Source of the DNA: Pleurocapsa sp. FMAR1
GTDB taxonomy: Bacteria > Cyanobacteriota > Cyanobacteriia > Cyanobacteriales > Xenococcaceae
DNA: 64,000 nt
Assembly (NCBI RefSeq): GCF_963665995.1
Contig: NZ_OY762512.1
Location: 124,001-188,000 of the forward strand
Direction: 5' to 3'
Shown here: piece by piece, positions 1 through 9,451 of the stretch
How the letters are laid out: each line of letters begins with the position of its first letter
How positions within the stretch are numbered: the first letter of the stretch is position 1
The notes under the pieces: generated by a model
Seen by the model: the letters and a program-made list of their open reading frames with translations, nothing else
Database searches by the model: none
What the model was told of the DNA's origin: nothing
Made by a program: the position numbers and the translations under genes

Positions 1-34
1 TCGCTTCTATCTAAAGATTTATACTGGCGATAAT

Positions 35-757
35 TTACCTTTTGTCTAACAGTTCGCTGACGGTGACGATACGATAATCTCTTTGTCTTAAGTCTTTTAA
101 GATAGTTTCTAGAGCGAGTGCCGTATTTTGGGCTACTTTCAACGAATTGGCATGAAAGACTAAAATTGCCCCAGGAAAAATCATTTGTCTAGTATACGTT
201 GCCGTTAACCAAGGATGATTAGCAAAATCGAAAGTATCAAAAGGAATCATCGAAGCCAGCACTAGCCTAAGATCGTAGTTTTCTGCTGCCGTTAAATTGG
301 CGATCGCCTGGAGCATTTTTTGATTATACAAGCCTCTTCCAGGGCGATACCAGCGAATCTCATTATTCCCCGTAAGCTCTAATAATTTTTCATGAGCCTC
401 TTTTAACTGTTGTTCAAACTGTTGGGGAGTCAACCACGCATGAGTCTCATCAATAACGCCATGATTGCCTATTTCATGACCATTAGCGACAATTTCGGGT
501 ATAATTTGCGAATCTGGACACAAATGACTGCTAATGATAAAAAAAGTGGCTCTAGCTGGTTCTAGTTGACTATATTGCCGATTATGCGTTGCGATTGCCT
601 TTAAAATCAGTTTAGTACCAAAATCTTCTCGATCCTGATAACAGGGCGCATCGTCAATAGTTAAAGCAACTACTTTTTCGGTAGTTTTTTTATAGAAAAT
701 AGCATCAGGAAACATTTGAGCTACACCATTTGCTAGTTCCTGAGTTAAATTCATCAT
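35..757 (-). CDS. polysaccharide deacetylase (NodB-like) family protein
   Basis: The 240-residue product has the layout of a NodB/carbohydrate esterase 4 domain. An early TIDDAP segment (about residues 33-38) corresponds to the metal-binding T(F/I)DD motif, GHEIGNHG (about 93-100) to the second metal motif, RWYRPGRG (about 136-143) to the RxP motif, and LVFHA near the C-terminus to the last catalytic-site motif. The family removes acetyl groups from N-acetylated sugars in peptidoglycan, chitin oligomers or exopolysaccharide. Motif 2 lacks the usual HSxxH form, so substrate and activity are uncertain. No signal peptide is evident, which is unusual for an envelope-acting enzyme. Two adjacent Met codons make the exact start ambiguous. 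The gene is close to the left window edge and has no clear operon partner here. Confidence 0.8.
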   Translation of the reverse strand: MMNLTQELANGVAQMFPDAIFYKKTTEKVVALTIDDAPCYQDREDFGTKLILKAIATHNRQYSQLEPARATFFIISSHLCPDSQIIPEIVANGHEIGNHGVIDETHAWLTPQQFEQQLKEAHEKLLELTGNNEIRWYRPGRGLYNQKMLQAIANLTAAENYDLRLVLASMIPFDTFDFANHPWLTATYTRQMIFPGAILVFHANSLKVAQNTALALETILKDLRQRDYRIVTVSELLDKR

Positions 758-885
758 TAGCTTAATAATTCATCTCAATAGGTTTAGGCTGTATTACTCT
801 AACAATTAACATTTATTGTGGGCAATCAACTTAATCAATTTCCCATGCGAAAAAAAGCTAATTCCTAAAATAAAACTCCATGACT

Positions 886-3750
886 TTATTCGCGTCTATA
901 ACTTTGTCTACTACCCTGACGACAAACCAAATCATAGTCACAATAGCGACAGGCTTTGCGGTCTACGTCAGGGGCGACGGGATAATGTCCCTGTTCTAAA
1001 TGAGTTTTTACCTGTTCGGCAAAAGTAGCTAGTGATTCAGCATCTTTTTGAGGACGGCTAATAGTTTTTTGCTTAGTTACAGAGTAGTATGCTGCGTCAT
1101 CTATAGCTTCACCAGGATATTTTTTGGCGATCGCATCTTGGTATACTGCTAGCTGGATATCAAGATTGGCTTTACCCGTAGCATCTTTTACCCCCGCAGG
1201 AATTACGCCACTAGTTTTGTAATCAATTACCGTTAATCCTGTAGTGGTGCGATCGATTCTGTCTACCCGTCCTTTGATGTTTAAGCCGTACCATTGGGTA
1301 GAAAATTTGGTTTCTCTGGCAATGACTTCCCTTTGGTTGGGAAGAAATTCCGCTGTAGCTAAATTAAGTGCCAATAAGTTTAAATGTTCTTGGCGTTGTG
1401 CCGACCATCCTGGTAGTTGAATTAAGTTTAATTCTGCTTCGGCTTTGGTAAAGGCTTTTGCTAATTGTTCCTGGTTGAATTTAGCTAGATCATCAGCAGT
1501 TTTAATCTGTTCCAAGGATAATTCCAAACAGCGATGATATAGGTTGCCTCGCACAGCAGCACCAAGATCTAATTCGGCTTCGCTTAATTCTTTGAGCTTG
1601 AGCAACCGCGCACTAAACCATTTAAAGGGGCATTGACCTAACTGAGTTAGCTGAGAAGCACTGAAAACATTGCTTTGAGGATCGATTTTAATCCCCAGCA
1701 TCCCCTCGTATTCATTGGGTGTCCCCCCCGTTTCTCGATGTGCCTCTACCTGCCAAGCTTTAATTATTTTGGGCAAAAGCAATGATGCGCCTGTTGGCTG
1801 AGTCAACAGACTTGGTTGACGTAGATATGATTGTCGAGCTAGTTCAACACTAGCAAGAGGCAAGGTGTCCAAAGAAGTAACTTTCAGTCCCAGGCGGGTT
1901 AAATAGGGACTAGGTAAAGTTAAACGGCGAGCGATTAATTCAGGATAAGAAAAGATAATACTGTAGGTGGGAATACCCAGCAGACAATAAAAATAAAAGG
2001 TTTCTCTTTGAGCGATATCTACGGCGGTTTCAATTTCTAGGTCTTGTTTGGCTAGCTGCTTGCGACTATGAAAATCTAAGATTGGGTCGTCACAAATTGC
2101 TGTCGGCAAAATTCCTTCTGCACTACCCAAAACAAATACATAGGGATATTGAGTACCTAGTAAAGAAGTAGGATTGTATAATTCAACTCCTCCCATACCC
2201 GGTTGGGCAGGAACGGTCAATAAAGCTAATATGTCGTTGATTTCTTGAATAAAGACTTGTTTACTTAACTTTTGCGCCTCTGGCTTGGCTAATTCTTGTA
2301 AAGCTTCCTGAAAACGATAAAAGGCTGCAACTTCTTTTGCCCAGCATTTTCCTTTTTCCAAAACATCCCATGCAGCTAAGATATCCTGCAAATATTTAAT
2401 CCAACTTGAGCGACTATAGCTATTGTCTTCTAGCTTCAACAAGCTCAAATCTACGCCTAATTTTTGCCAAGCATCGACCCCGTGAGGATGTAAATGTCTA
2501 GCTTCTGCCCAAATTTCAGCAGACATATATTTGGCTAAAGGATGAGCTAGTAGTTTAGCCGTTGCTTCAAAAGAAAAGTTGTCCCCAATTACCTCTAGCA
2601 ATAGTTTGAGCCATGCACCTATGCGAGTTTGTTCTAGGGGAATTTCATAACCTACCCGCACAGGAATACTATATTCCCAGGCAAGATCAATTAAAGTCTC
2701 GCCGTATAGTTTTTCGTCTCTAGTTACTAAAACAATATCTTTAGCTTCGACCCCTTGAGTCAGTAAAATCTTTACCTGAGTCAATACGCCTCTTACTTCT
2801 TCTAGCAAATTAGGAAAGACCTGAAGGCTAACTCCTGCTGGCAATTCTCCTGTCTGCTTAAAACACTGCTGTAACCGTTGATTAAATCCCGTAGGCTGTA
2901 TTTGGTTTTTTTGTGACCACCCTTGAGCTTTTAGCCAGTCTAACGCTTTTTGATTTTGAGTCAACAAATTATCTACGGGCAACACTAATATACTATCTTG
3001 AGCAGCGATCGCATTTATCAAAGCCAGTTCATCTTTATTCGGGGCAAAATAGCCATAAAATAAATAAACTTTTTGATAAACAACTTTGGCTGCACCCTGC
3101 CAATAAAGTTCGGCACTATCGAGCTTATTTCTCTGTCTTAACAGTTTTTGATAGGCGATCGCGATCTTGGCTAATTGCTGCATTTTAAGATCGGAATTTT
3201 GCTGTAACTGAGCTAAATTTATACCACTACGAAATAGATCTTTAATAGTTGATAAATAGGCTTTAGCCGTACCTTCTACATCTGGGGTTTTAATTACTTC
3301 TGTGACCGCATTTTGGAGTAGACGACGGCTTAATAGAGTAGAAGCAATTCCCCATCCCTGACGACGGACGATATTTTGCGCCAGACTTTCCAAGCTACAA
3401 GAAGATTGACAAGTAGATGGAATAAGCTGGCGAGTATGTCGGGCGATCGCTTCTTGAACGGCGCATTCGCGCCAGCGTCCCGAAGGGACTTTGAGCCGAT
3501 AGGCTCTGTGTCGCTCATGGGGGAGACCCCCGCCCTCGACAGTTCCTATAACGGGGGGAACCCCCGCACCCTCGGCAATAGCTCTATGAGGGAAACCCTC
3601 AAGACCGCTTTGCCTCGCAACGGACTCAGATGCGGACGAAGCGTCCTTTCTCGCAAGACCGCGCTGAATCGCTTTTGTTGGCGTAATTATTTGGATATCA
3701 GGCGGGAGCGAAACTGACGGACTAAACTCAGGTAAGATATATCTGCCCAT
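886..3750 (-). CDS. PD-(D/E)XK nuclease family protein (AddB/RecB-like)
   Basis: This 954-residue protein ends in a RecB-type nuclease domain: GRVDRIDR followed by VIDYKTSG supplies the PD-(D/E)XK residues, and an upstream Cys in GQCPFKW plus a C-terminal CRYCDYDLVC cluster matches the Cys pattern of the AddB-type 4Fe-4S nuclease. The middle resembles the UvrD/AddB helicase-like scaffold, but no convincing Walker A motif is seen at the N-terminus. Such proteins process double-strand ends for recombination repair; the exact role here is inferred. Residues about 29-99 are low-homology Gly/Arg/Pro-rich sequence encoded by a GC-rich hairpin repeat (3455-3666), after which family-like sequence resumes at QEAIARHTRQL. 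The frame stays open through the insert, so the protein may still be made, but function could be affected. Confidence 0.8.
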   Translation of the reverse strand: MGRYILPEFSPSVSLPPDIQIITPTKAIQRGLARKDASSASESVARQSGLEGFPHRAIAEGAGVPPVIGTVEGGGLPHERHRAYRLKVPSGRWRECAVQEAIARHTRQLIPSTCQSSCSLESLAQNIVRRQGWGIASTLLSRRLLQNAVTEVIKTPDVEGTAKAYLSTIKDLFRSGINLAQLQQNSDLKMQQLAKIAIAYQKLLRQRNKLDSAELYWQGAAKVVYQKVYLFYGYFAPNKDELALINAIAAQDSILVLPVDNLLTQNQKALDWLKAQGWSQKNQIQPTGFNQRLQQCFKQTGELPAGVSLQVFPNLLEEVRGVLTQVKILLTQGVEAKDIVLVTRDEKLYGETLIDLAWEYSIPVRVGYEIPLEQTRIGAWLKLLLEVIGDNFSFEATAKLLAHPLAKYMSAEIWAEARHLHPHGVDAWQKLGVDLSLLKLEDNSYSRSSWIKYLQDILAAWDVLEKGKCWAKEVAAFYRFQEALQELAKPEAQKLSKQVFIQEINDILALLTVPAQPGMGGVELYNPTSLLGTQYPYVFVLGSAEGILPTAICDDPILDFHSRKQLAKQDLEIETAVDIAQRETFYFYCLLGIPTYSIIFSYPELIARRLTLPSPYLTRLGLKVTSLDTLPLASVELARQSYLRQPSLLTQPTGASLLLPKIIKAWQVEAHRETGGTPNEYEGMLGIKIDPQSNVFSASQLTQLGQCPFKWFSARLLKLKELSEAELDLGAAVRGNLYHRCLELSLEQIKTADDLAKFNQEQLAKAFTKAEAELNLIQLPGWSAQRQEHLNLLALNLATAEFLPNQREVIARETKFSTQWYGLNIKGRVDRIDRTTTGLTVIDYKTSGVIPAGVKDATGKANLDIQLAVYQDAIAKKYPGEAIDDAAYYSVTKQKTISRPQKDAESLATFAEQVKTHLEQGHYPVAPDVDRKACRYCDYDLVCRQGSRQSYRRE
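3455..3666. repeat. GC-rich array of seven mini-hairpins inside a CDS
   Basis: Seven perfect 5-bp stems with 3-4 nt loops follow one another: 3460-3473 (GGCGC/GCGCC), 3477-3489 (GTCCC/GGGAC), 3493-3506 (GAGCC/GGCTC), 3519-3531 (GGGGG/CCCCC), 3553-3565 (GGGGG/CCCCC), 3588-3600 (GAGGG/CCCTC) and 3634-3646 (GGACG/CGTCC). The block is much richer in GC than its surroundings and interrupts the N-terminal part of the nuclease gene without a stop. Limits are approximate and set by where GC content and protein similarity change. Confidence 0.75.
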
Positions 3751-3904
3751 GTTTTTGAGGAATTAGTCAAGGAAAGGTTAAAAGCTGGTTAATTTTTGCA
3801 GCAAAAAGTCTAGAATAGACTGAATGTAATCTGGCTGTTTGTTTAGAGGAAGATGTCTAAAAAAAATATTGGTTTTTTAAACAAAGTGTTGAAATTTTAA
3901 CCAG

Positions 3905-4552
3905 ATGAAAAGTTCGTATAAAATTAGCAAAGCAAATCTGGTTTTTATTTTACTTTGCACTATTCCTTTCGCGCATCTTTGCTATCTAATATTTACTCGC
4001 AATTATCCTCAGTTCGACTCGCAAGTATTACAAATATTGCAGTCTCAAAGGCGGGTGTTGCTCAACTTTTTTTTTATAGGTCTCTATACAATTGGTAACA
4101 CATATATTGCTGGATCTTTAGTGCTTGCTACCCTAGGATTTTTGATTCGTAAACGATATTGGCAAGAAGCCAAAGCTCTAGCATTTGCTACGCTAGGTAT
4201 TTTAATAATGGTTGATAGAATCCTCAAGCCTATTTTTGGGCGTTCTCGTCCTCCACAACCCAGATTAGTACACGATTTAGGTGGAGATAGTTTTCCTAGT
4301 GGTCATGCAGCAGGAAATCTGGTTTTTTACTTTTACCTGGCTTTTTTGTTAGCTGCACAATACCCTAAATCAACCAAATATATTTATATTCTTGCCACCA
4401 TAATCGTCTTATTAATCGGCTTTGGCAGTATCTATACCAAAGCTCATTGGGCGACAGATGTTATAGGAGGGTATCTTTTTGGCTATTTATGGTTATTAGT
4501 TAGCCTGAGCGTTTTAAAATTTTTAGATCGCAATTCAAGAGTCAAAAGTTAG
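3905..4552 (+). CDS. PAP2 superfamily phosphatase, membrane protein
   Basis: The 215-residue protein has several hydrophobic helices and the three phosphatase motifs of the PAP2 family in order: KPIFGRSRP (KX6RP) around residue 108, PSGHA around 131, and the TKAHWATD segment (counterpart of SRX5HX3D) around 178. The family dephosphorylates lipid phosphates such as phosphatidic acid or undecaprenyl/isoprenyl pyrophosphates at the membrane. The first Arg of motif 3 is replaced by Lys. It is transcribed away from the nuclease gene, with about 150 bp between their starts, and has no operon partner. Specific substrate is unknown. Confidence 0.85.
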   Translation: MKSSYKISKANLVFILLCTIPFAHLCYLIFTRNYPQFDSQVLQILQSQRRVLLNFFFIGLYTIGNTYIAGSLVLATLGFLIRKRYWQEAKALAFATLGILIMVDRILKPIFGRSRPPQPRLVHDLGGDSFPSGHAAGNLVFYFYLAFLLAAQYPKSTKYIYILATIIVLLIGFGSIYTKAHWATDVIGGYLFGYLWLLVSLSVLKFLDRNSRVKS

Positions 4553-4705
4553 CAAGGGGTACTAGATCCTGTTTGATGAAGCTCACGCCTAATAGCTGGG
4601 TAAAGCCCTTTTACCTCTGCTTGAGCTTAATAAACTTCAGCAAGAATTTAGACTCTGGCAAAAAATCTATGCAGCAAATTACTTTGACAAGCCCAAGCTT
4701 GCCAA

Positions 4706-4903
4706 TCAATCGATCAAAGTAACATTGAATCCCATTTGACATTCATAGACTGTAGCTTGTCTGGGAGTAGATTTTGCTAAAGCTTTTCCACAACCTAACT
4801 GACCACTATACCAACGAGGTAAACCGCTATTATCTGCCATTAAACAACTTTGACAAACCTGTTTAGCTGATAAAATTTGCTGGTCTGCAATCATAACTAT
4901 CAT
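4706..4903 (-). CDS. small four-cysteine protein, unknown function
   Basis: A 65-residue protein with Cys17 and Cys20 in a CxxC pair plus Cys38 and Cys55, a pattern that could bind zinc or an Fe-S centre. The core VCQSCLMADNSGLPRWYSGQ looks like conserved protein sequence and not a chance frame. I do not recognise a named family. The gene stands alone between the PAP2 gene and an unknown HTH protein. The first residues include two Met (1 and 4), so translation may start at the second. Confidence 0.5.
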   Translation of the reverse strand: MIVMIADQQILSAKQVCQSCLMADNSGLPRWYSGQLGCGKALAKSTPRQATVYECQMGFNVTLID

Positions 4904-5007
4904 TACGTTAGTCTCATCAGAAGCTTTGTAAATAATTGTAGTTTTTTCGTTGCTTCGATTGCAGTTTTATCCATATAGCTTAACAGTAAATAAAGTTAAG
5001 ATCCTAA

Positions 5008-6114
5008 TTAGTTAGATAGAGAATAAATCTGACCATCAATCAGTAATCTAGTAATACCCTTATTTTGAAGATAATGGGAAGTTTTTTGCAGCATACGCCC
5101 ATCAGGAACTTTGATTACTCGCTCACGACGATGAGAAAAACGCTTAGCAATACGATGATTATCAAATACAGGCAAAGTCGTTTCCCTAACTTCTGCTTGA
5201 GGAATTGCACCCAAATCAGCAAAATCGGCTAAAGGTTTGACAATCAATTCTGCTGAGCGATCGATAACTAAATAGCAAGTTCTCGGAAAAGAGGCTTGAG
5301 AAAGAGGCAGAATTTGAACGTCACTTAAATTGGAACTTTTGCTATGATAAGTTATTCCATCTTCGTTATCGTCTTCCCAATCATCATCATCATCATCGTT
5401 ATCGTCATTGATGTCTTCTAGGTCTTCTCCCAGCATTTCTTTGAGAGTAATGATGTCTACTCCATTATCGTCATCGTCATCGTCACCGTCCTCATCTTCA
5501 AGATCGACTCGATCGGCTTTGAGAATTAAACTATTGCTTTTATAAGAGGCTAATTCCTCCGTGTCTTTACTTGAGTTTTTGACAGTGCCACGAGGCTGTT
5601 TATCAATTATTAATTTATTGGGTTGTTTTGCTGTCAAGGGTTCTTCTGAATTGCTTGTCTGGGCTTCTACCAATTCTTCAGGCTGATTGTCTTCAGTCTG
5701 TGTCGGAACAACCTCAGCGACTATAGGTTCTTCGGTAACGTTGGAACGACGACGACGACGAACAGATGGTTTTAATTCAGTTTCGGGCTTGTCAATAGCT
5801 TCTTCTATCACTGAAGGCATTGTGACTTCGGCAGTAGCAGCATTTTTAGACTTATCTAATTTGGTTTTAGGAGATTTTGTCTTAGTTTTTGACTCTTTTT
5901 CAGAGGATTTTTCACCTCTAGGTGTACGTGCTAAACGTTTTTGCTGAATTAAATCTTCATATTCTGAAGTAGATAGTTTGTTTTTAAGAAAGCGACTAAT
6001 CGTCGAACTGCTTACCTCATAATTATTTGCCAAAGTTGAGGTGGTTGCCTGGGAGTTACGATATAGCTGAAGAATCTCTTGTTTATCGTCTTCGGTTAGT
6101 TTTCTAGGACTCAT
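5008..6114 (-). CDS. HTH-domain protein with acidic low-complexity middle
   Basis: The 368-residue protein starts with a transposase/resolvase-like helix-turn-helix (about residues 5-45, TEDDKQEILQLYRN...VSSSTISRFLKNKL). A long polar linker follows with basic patches (RRRRR near 118) and runs of Asp (about 205-250), then a folded-looking C-terminal domain (about 265-368) ending RLLIDGQIYSL. The HTH suggests DNA binding; there is no DDE transposase catalytic domain and no flanking inverted repeats, so it is more likely a domesticated regulator than an active mobile element. The upstream spacer separates it from divergent carA. Function is unknown. Confidence 0.7.
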   Translation of the reverse strand: MSPRKLTEDDKQEILQLYRNSQATTSTLANNYEVSSSTISRFLKNKLSTSEYEDLIQQKRLARTPRGEKSSEKESKTKTKSPKTKLDKSKNAATAEVTMPSVIEEAIDKPETELKPSVRRRRRSNVTEEPIVAEVVPTQTEDNQPEELVEAQTSNSEEPLTAKQPNKLIIDKQPRGTVKNSSKDTEELASYKSNSLILKADRVDLEDEDGDDDDDDNGVDIITLKEMLGEDLEDINDDNDDDDDDWEDDNEDGITYHSKSSNLSDVQILPLSQASFPRTCYLVIDRSAELIVKPLADFADLGAIPQAEVRETTLPVFDNHRIAKRFSHRRERVIKVPDGRMLQKTSHYLQNKGITRLLIDGQIYSLSN

Positions 6115-6355
6115 GCTTTCTTAATCAAATTCGCGTTAGTTTGGCTGTGATATCAATATCAATATTAAGTTAAATCTCTCTAACTATGTCATCTACCTAT
6201 GTGAACAGTTTATCTTGTTGGGCAGGTCTTAGTAACCATGACTACAGTAAAGATTTTAAAAGCCTGAGTAAATCAAAGAAATAGTCCATCTTATCTTTAC
6301 CGATAACTGCTAGATTATTTTGTGGTCACAGTAATTTAGTCAAGCTCGTAAATTA

Positions 6356-7507
6356 ATGGTCAATATGCTCAAACCAAATACCAAACCAGCTTTACTGGTT
6401 CTTGCCGATGGAACTGCTTATCATGGCTGGTCTTTTGGTGCCGAGACAACTGCGGTGGGAGAGATAGTTTTTAATACAGGAATGACGGGATATCAAGAAG
6501 TTTTGACCGATCCTAGCTACTCTGGTCAAATTATTACTTTTACCTATCCTGAACTAGGAAACACAGGAGTCAATCCTGCTGATGAAGAATCTAGTATTGT
6601 GCAGGCAAAAGCAGTAATTGCCCGAAATATCACTTATCGTCCTAGCAACTGGCGTTCTACTCAGTCTTTACCTGACTATCTTAAACAGAAGCATATTCCT
6701 GGTATTTATGGCATTGACACCCGCTCTTTAACGCGGAAATTGCGAGATTATGGCGCGATTAACGGGGCAATTTCCACAGAAATTCTTGACCCTGAAGGGT
6801 TGCTAAATTTAATCCGCCAAGCACCCGATATGATGGGTTTAAATTTAGTCAAAGAAGTAACTACCCCAGAAGTCTACCAGTGGTCTGAAGAAACTGATAC
6901 GAATTGGGAGTTTGCTCCTGCTATGAATAAAAATAATTCTTTAACCGTGGTGGCAATTGACTTTGGGATTAAGCGCAATATTCTGCGCCGTCTAGCAAGC
7001 TATGGCTGTAAAGTAATTGTTGTTCCTGCTAATACTCCTAGTGAGGAGATACTGGCTCATAATCCTGATGGTATTTTTCTCTCGAATGGCCCTGGCGATC
7101 CTGCTGCTGTTACTGAGGGCATAGCTATTACTAAAGAGCTATTAAAAGCTAACAAGCCGACCTTTGGGATTTGTATGGGTCATCAAATTTTGGGCTTATC
7201 TTTGGGCGCAGAAACCTTTAAGCTCAAGTTTGGACATCGTGGCTTAAATCAACCCGCAGGCTTGAAAGAACAACAGATTGAGATTACTAGTCAAAATCAT
7301 GGTTTTGCGATCGCCGAAAAATCTTTAGGGGCAGATGTAGAAATAACTCATCTTAATCTCAACGATAGAACTGTAGCGGGCTTGCGTCATAAAACCCTAC
7401 CTTTCTTTTCAGTACAGTATCATCCTGAAGCTAGTCCTGGTCCTCACGATGCAGATTATTTATTTGCTAATTTTGTCAAGCTGATGCAGCAAGCAAAAAA
7501 TAGCTAG
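6356..7507 (+). CDS. carA: carbamoyl-phosphate synthase small (glutaminase) subunit
   Basis: CarA hydrolyses glutamine and channels ammonia to CarB for carbamoyl phosphate, the precursor of pyrimidines and arginine. The 383-residue length is normal. The N-terminal CPSase domain begins [17 protein letters not shown]. The class I glutamine amidotransferase domain (from about residue 195) carries FLSNGPGDP, the nucleophile Cys in [12 protein letters not shown], and the His/Glu pair in [16 protein letters not shown] at 6356 gives MVNMLKP; the second ATG at 6365 is equally possible because neither has a strong ribosome site. carB is not in this window. A strong hairpin follows the stop. Confidence 0.95.
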   Translation: MVNMLKPNTKPALLVLADGTAYHGWSFGAETTAVGEIVFNTGMTGYQEVLTDPSYSGQIITFTYPELGNTGVNPADEESSIVQAKAVIARNITYRPSNWRSTQSLPDYLKQKHIPGIYGIDTRSLTRKLRDYGAINGAISTEILDPEGLLNLIRQAPDMMGLNLVKEVTTPEVYQWSEETDTNWEFAPAMNKNNSLTVVAIDFGIKRNILRRLASYGCKVIVVPANTPSEEILAHNPDGIFLSNGPGDPAAVTEGIAITKELLKANKPTFGICMGHQILGLSLGAETFKLKFGHRGLNQPAGLKEQQIEITSQNHGFAIAEKSLGADVEITHLNLNDRTVAGLRHKTLPFFSVQYHPEASPGPHDADYLFANFVKLMQQAKNS

Positions 7508-7511
7508 TATG

Positions 7512-7539
7512 GCTGCCAAAAATCTTACTTTTTGGCAGC
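7512..7539. terminator. bidirectional hairpin between carA and the SDR gene
   Basis: GCTGCCAAAAA and TTTTTGGCAGC form a perfect 11-bp stem around a 6-nt loop, with the A/T tract inside the stem. It lies between the convergent ends of carA and the SDR gene, so it can end transcription from both sides. Confidence 0.65.
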
Positions 7540-7552
7540 AGATAGGTTGGAA

Positions 7553-8320
7553 CTAGAGAAACATACCGCCAGAGACTTCAATTCTTTGGGCATTTACCCA
7601 TCGGTTGTCTTCAGAAAGCAAAGAAGCGATCGCACCTCCAATGTCATCTGGCACTCCTGCTCGACCCAAAGCCGTTTGCGAGGCAACAAAGTCGTTCATC
7701 TTTTGATTGTCCCGCACTGCGCCACCACTAAAATCTGTTTCAATCGCACCAGGGGCGATCGTGTTGACGGCAATTTGTCTTTCACCCAGTTCCTTCGCCA
7801 AATATCGGGTCAACACCTCTACTCCTCCCTTCATGACTGCATAGGCAGAAGAGTCTGGGATGGCAAAGCGAGCCAAACCAGAGGAAATATTGACGATCCG
7901 CCCACCATCTTTGATCGAAGGAAGAAGTTTCTGCGTTAGGAAGAAAACACCCTTTAAGTGAATATTCATCAAGCGGTCAAAGTCTGATTCGGTTGTTTCT
8001 GCAAAGGGTTTATGAAGGCCAATTCCAGCATTGTTGACCAAAAAATCAAACTGCTCTGTTTGCCATTTCTCCTGAAGCAACTGCTTAACTTGCGCCACAA
8101 AGCCATCAAAGATTTTTGTGTTACCAGTATCTAGCTGTAACGCAGCAGCTTTGCGACCTATTTCTTCAATTGCAGAGACAACGCTTTTAGCTTCTGCTTC
8201 GCTGCTGTGATACGTCACGATAACATCCACACCTTTTTTCGCCAGAGCCAAAGCCGTATTTTTGCCTAGTCCTCTGCTTGCCCCCGTTACTAAAGCGATT
8301 TTTGTTTTGTCTTGTGTCAT
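7553..8320 (-). CDS. SDR family NAD(P)-dependent oxidoreductase
   Basis: A 255-residue short-chain dehydrogenase/reductase. It shows the dinucleotide-binding TGASRGLG near the N-terminus, VNNAGIG in the middle, the catalytic Ser in NISSG, the YxxxK pair in SAYAVMK, and a C-terminal VSGGMFL end typical of FabG-like classical SDRs. The substrate cannot be told from sequence. It is divergent from an AraC-type regulator at 8457, which probably controls it; an operator-like dyad lies between them. Confidence 0.9.
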   Translation of the reverse strand: MTQDKTKIALVTGASRGLGKNTALALAKKGVDVIVTYHSSEAEAKSVVSAIEEIGRKAAALQLDTGNTKIFDGFVAQVKQLLQEKWQTEQFDFLVNNAGIGLHKPFAETTESDFDRLMNIHLKGVFFLTQKLLPSIKDGGRIVNISSGLARFAIPDSSAYAVMKGGVEVLTRYLAKELGERQIAVNTIAPGAIETDFSGGAVRDNQKMNDFVASQTALGRAGVPDDIGGAIASLLSEDNRWVNAQRIEVSGGMFL

Positions 8321-8346
8321 GTCTAATCCTTTGATTATTTTTTTTC

Positions 8347-8390
8347 TATGTATTCATCTTAGGAATAGCAGCAATGATTCTAAATACATA
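8347..8390. promoter_or_regulatory. candidate operator dyad in the SDR/AraC spacer
   Basis: TATGTATT (8347-8354) and AATACATA (8383-8390) are a perfect 8-bp inverted repeat, and inside them TTAGGAAT and ATTCTAA make a second, imperfect inverted pair. A smaller palindrome ATCCT-ATA-AGGAT follows at 8425-8437. The placement between two divergent start codons fits a regulator-binding site; binding by the AraC protein is inference. Confidence 0.4.
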
Positions 8391-8456
8391 AACCTCGCAG
8401 ATTATTGCCTAATTCTCTAGAATGATCCTATAAGGATAATTTCATCAAAAGTTAGC

Positions 8457-9380
8457 ATGGTAGTTAAAATATCTAAACACGATGCGCCCGTTAATGAGTG
8501 TCGAGAGTTAGCGACATTACTAACCCAGCACACCGACGGCAAGGGAAACGGCCTTCATAAAACGGCTATAGATAAGCTGGAATTTATGCGAGAGTCTTCT
8601 ATTTCCACCTCACTCCACAGTGACAATAAACTCGACCTATGCATTGTCGTTCAGGGAAAAAAAGAAGCTTTGCTTGGTGAAAAACTATATCGATATAGTG
8701 TGGCTCAATATATTGTTGTCTCAGTTGAATTGCCCATAACTGGATTTGTAGTGGAAGCGACCCCAGACAAGCCATATTTAGGATTTAAACTGAATTTAGA
8801 TCCTGCTCAACTTTATGAGATTATCATTGCTCAAACCCAATTGAGTAGACGTAAGCCAGAAAACTCTGTTAAAGGCTTTTTTGTTAGCAATGCCGATAAA
8901 TCATTAATCGATTGTGCTATTAGACTGACCAAACTTTTGGATACGCCACAGGATATTCCTTTTCTAGCACCGATAATTCTCCGCGAAATCTATTATCGTC
9001 TTTTGATGGGCGAACAAGGGGAGGCTCTGCGTCAAATTGCCATACCTGGCAGTAATATGCAGCGCATTGCCGAGACAATTAAACTGATCAAAGTTGATTT
9101 TACCAAACCTATCGGGGTCGAGCAGCTAGCTAAACACGTTAGTATGTCTACTTCATCTTTTTATCACCATTTTAAAAAAGTGACATCCATGAGTCCACTT
9201 CAATATCAAAAGCAATTAAGGCTATTAGAAGCACGTCGTCTGATGCTTACTGAAAATTTTGATGCAGCCAATTCTGCCTATGAGGTGGGTTACCAAAGTC
9301 CTTCCCAGTTTAGTCGCGAATATTCTCAAAGGTTTGGTGCGCCGCCTATTAAAGATGTGGAACGTCTACGTACTACTTGA
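8457..9380 (+). CDS. AraC family transcriptional regulator with AraC_N domain
   Basis: The 307-residue protein has an N-terminal cupin-like ligand/dimerisation domain of the PF06719 type (about residues 20-165) and a C-terminal pair of helix-turn-helix motifs (about 210-300; MSTSSFYHHFKKVTSMSPL and SAYEVGYQSPSQFSREYSQR). This architecture is common in regulators that sit next to, and control, a single oxidoreductase gene. It is divergent from the SDR gene at 7553, with a 136-bp spacer containing inverted repeats. The inducer is unknown. Confidence 0.9.
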   Translation: MVVKISKHDAPVNECRELATLLTQHTDGKGNGLHKTAIDKLEFMRESSISTSLHSDNKLDLCIVVQGKKEALLGEKLYRYSVAQYIVVSVELPITGFVVEATPDKPYLGFKLNLDPAQLYEIIIAQTQLSRRKPENSVKGFFVSNADKSLIDCAIRLTKLLDTPQDIPFLAPIILREIYYRLLMGEQGEALRQIAIPGSNMQRIAETIKLIKVDFTKPIGVEQLAKHVSMSTSSFYHHFKKVTSMSPLQYQKQLRLLEARRLMLTENFDAANSAYEVGYQSPSQFSREYSQRFGAPPIKDVERLRTT

Positions 9381-9451
9381 GTGTAAATAATTACACTTCC
9401 ATCCCACTCCAAGATTATCTAACTAAATCACAGATATGACGAATAGTATTC

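Noticed and set aside
4590-4733. Plus-strand open stretch of about 47 codons after the PAP2 gene
   Set aside because: Lacks a start and overlaps the small four-Cys gene; composition is coding-like but no family was recognised.
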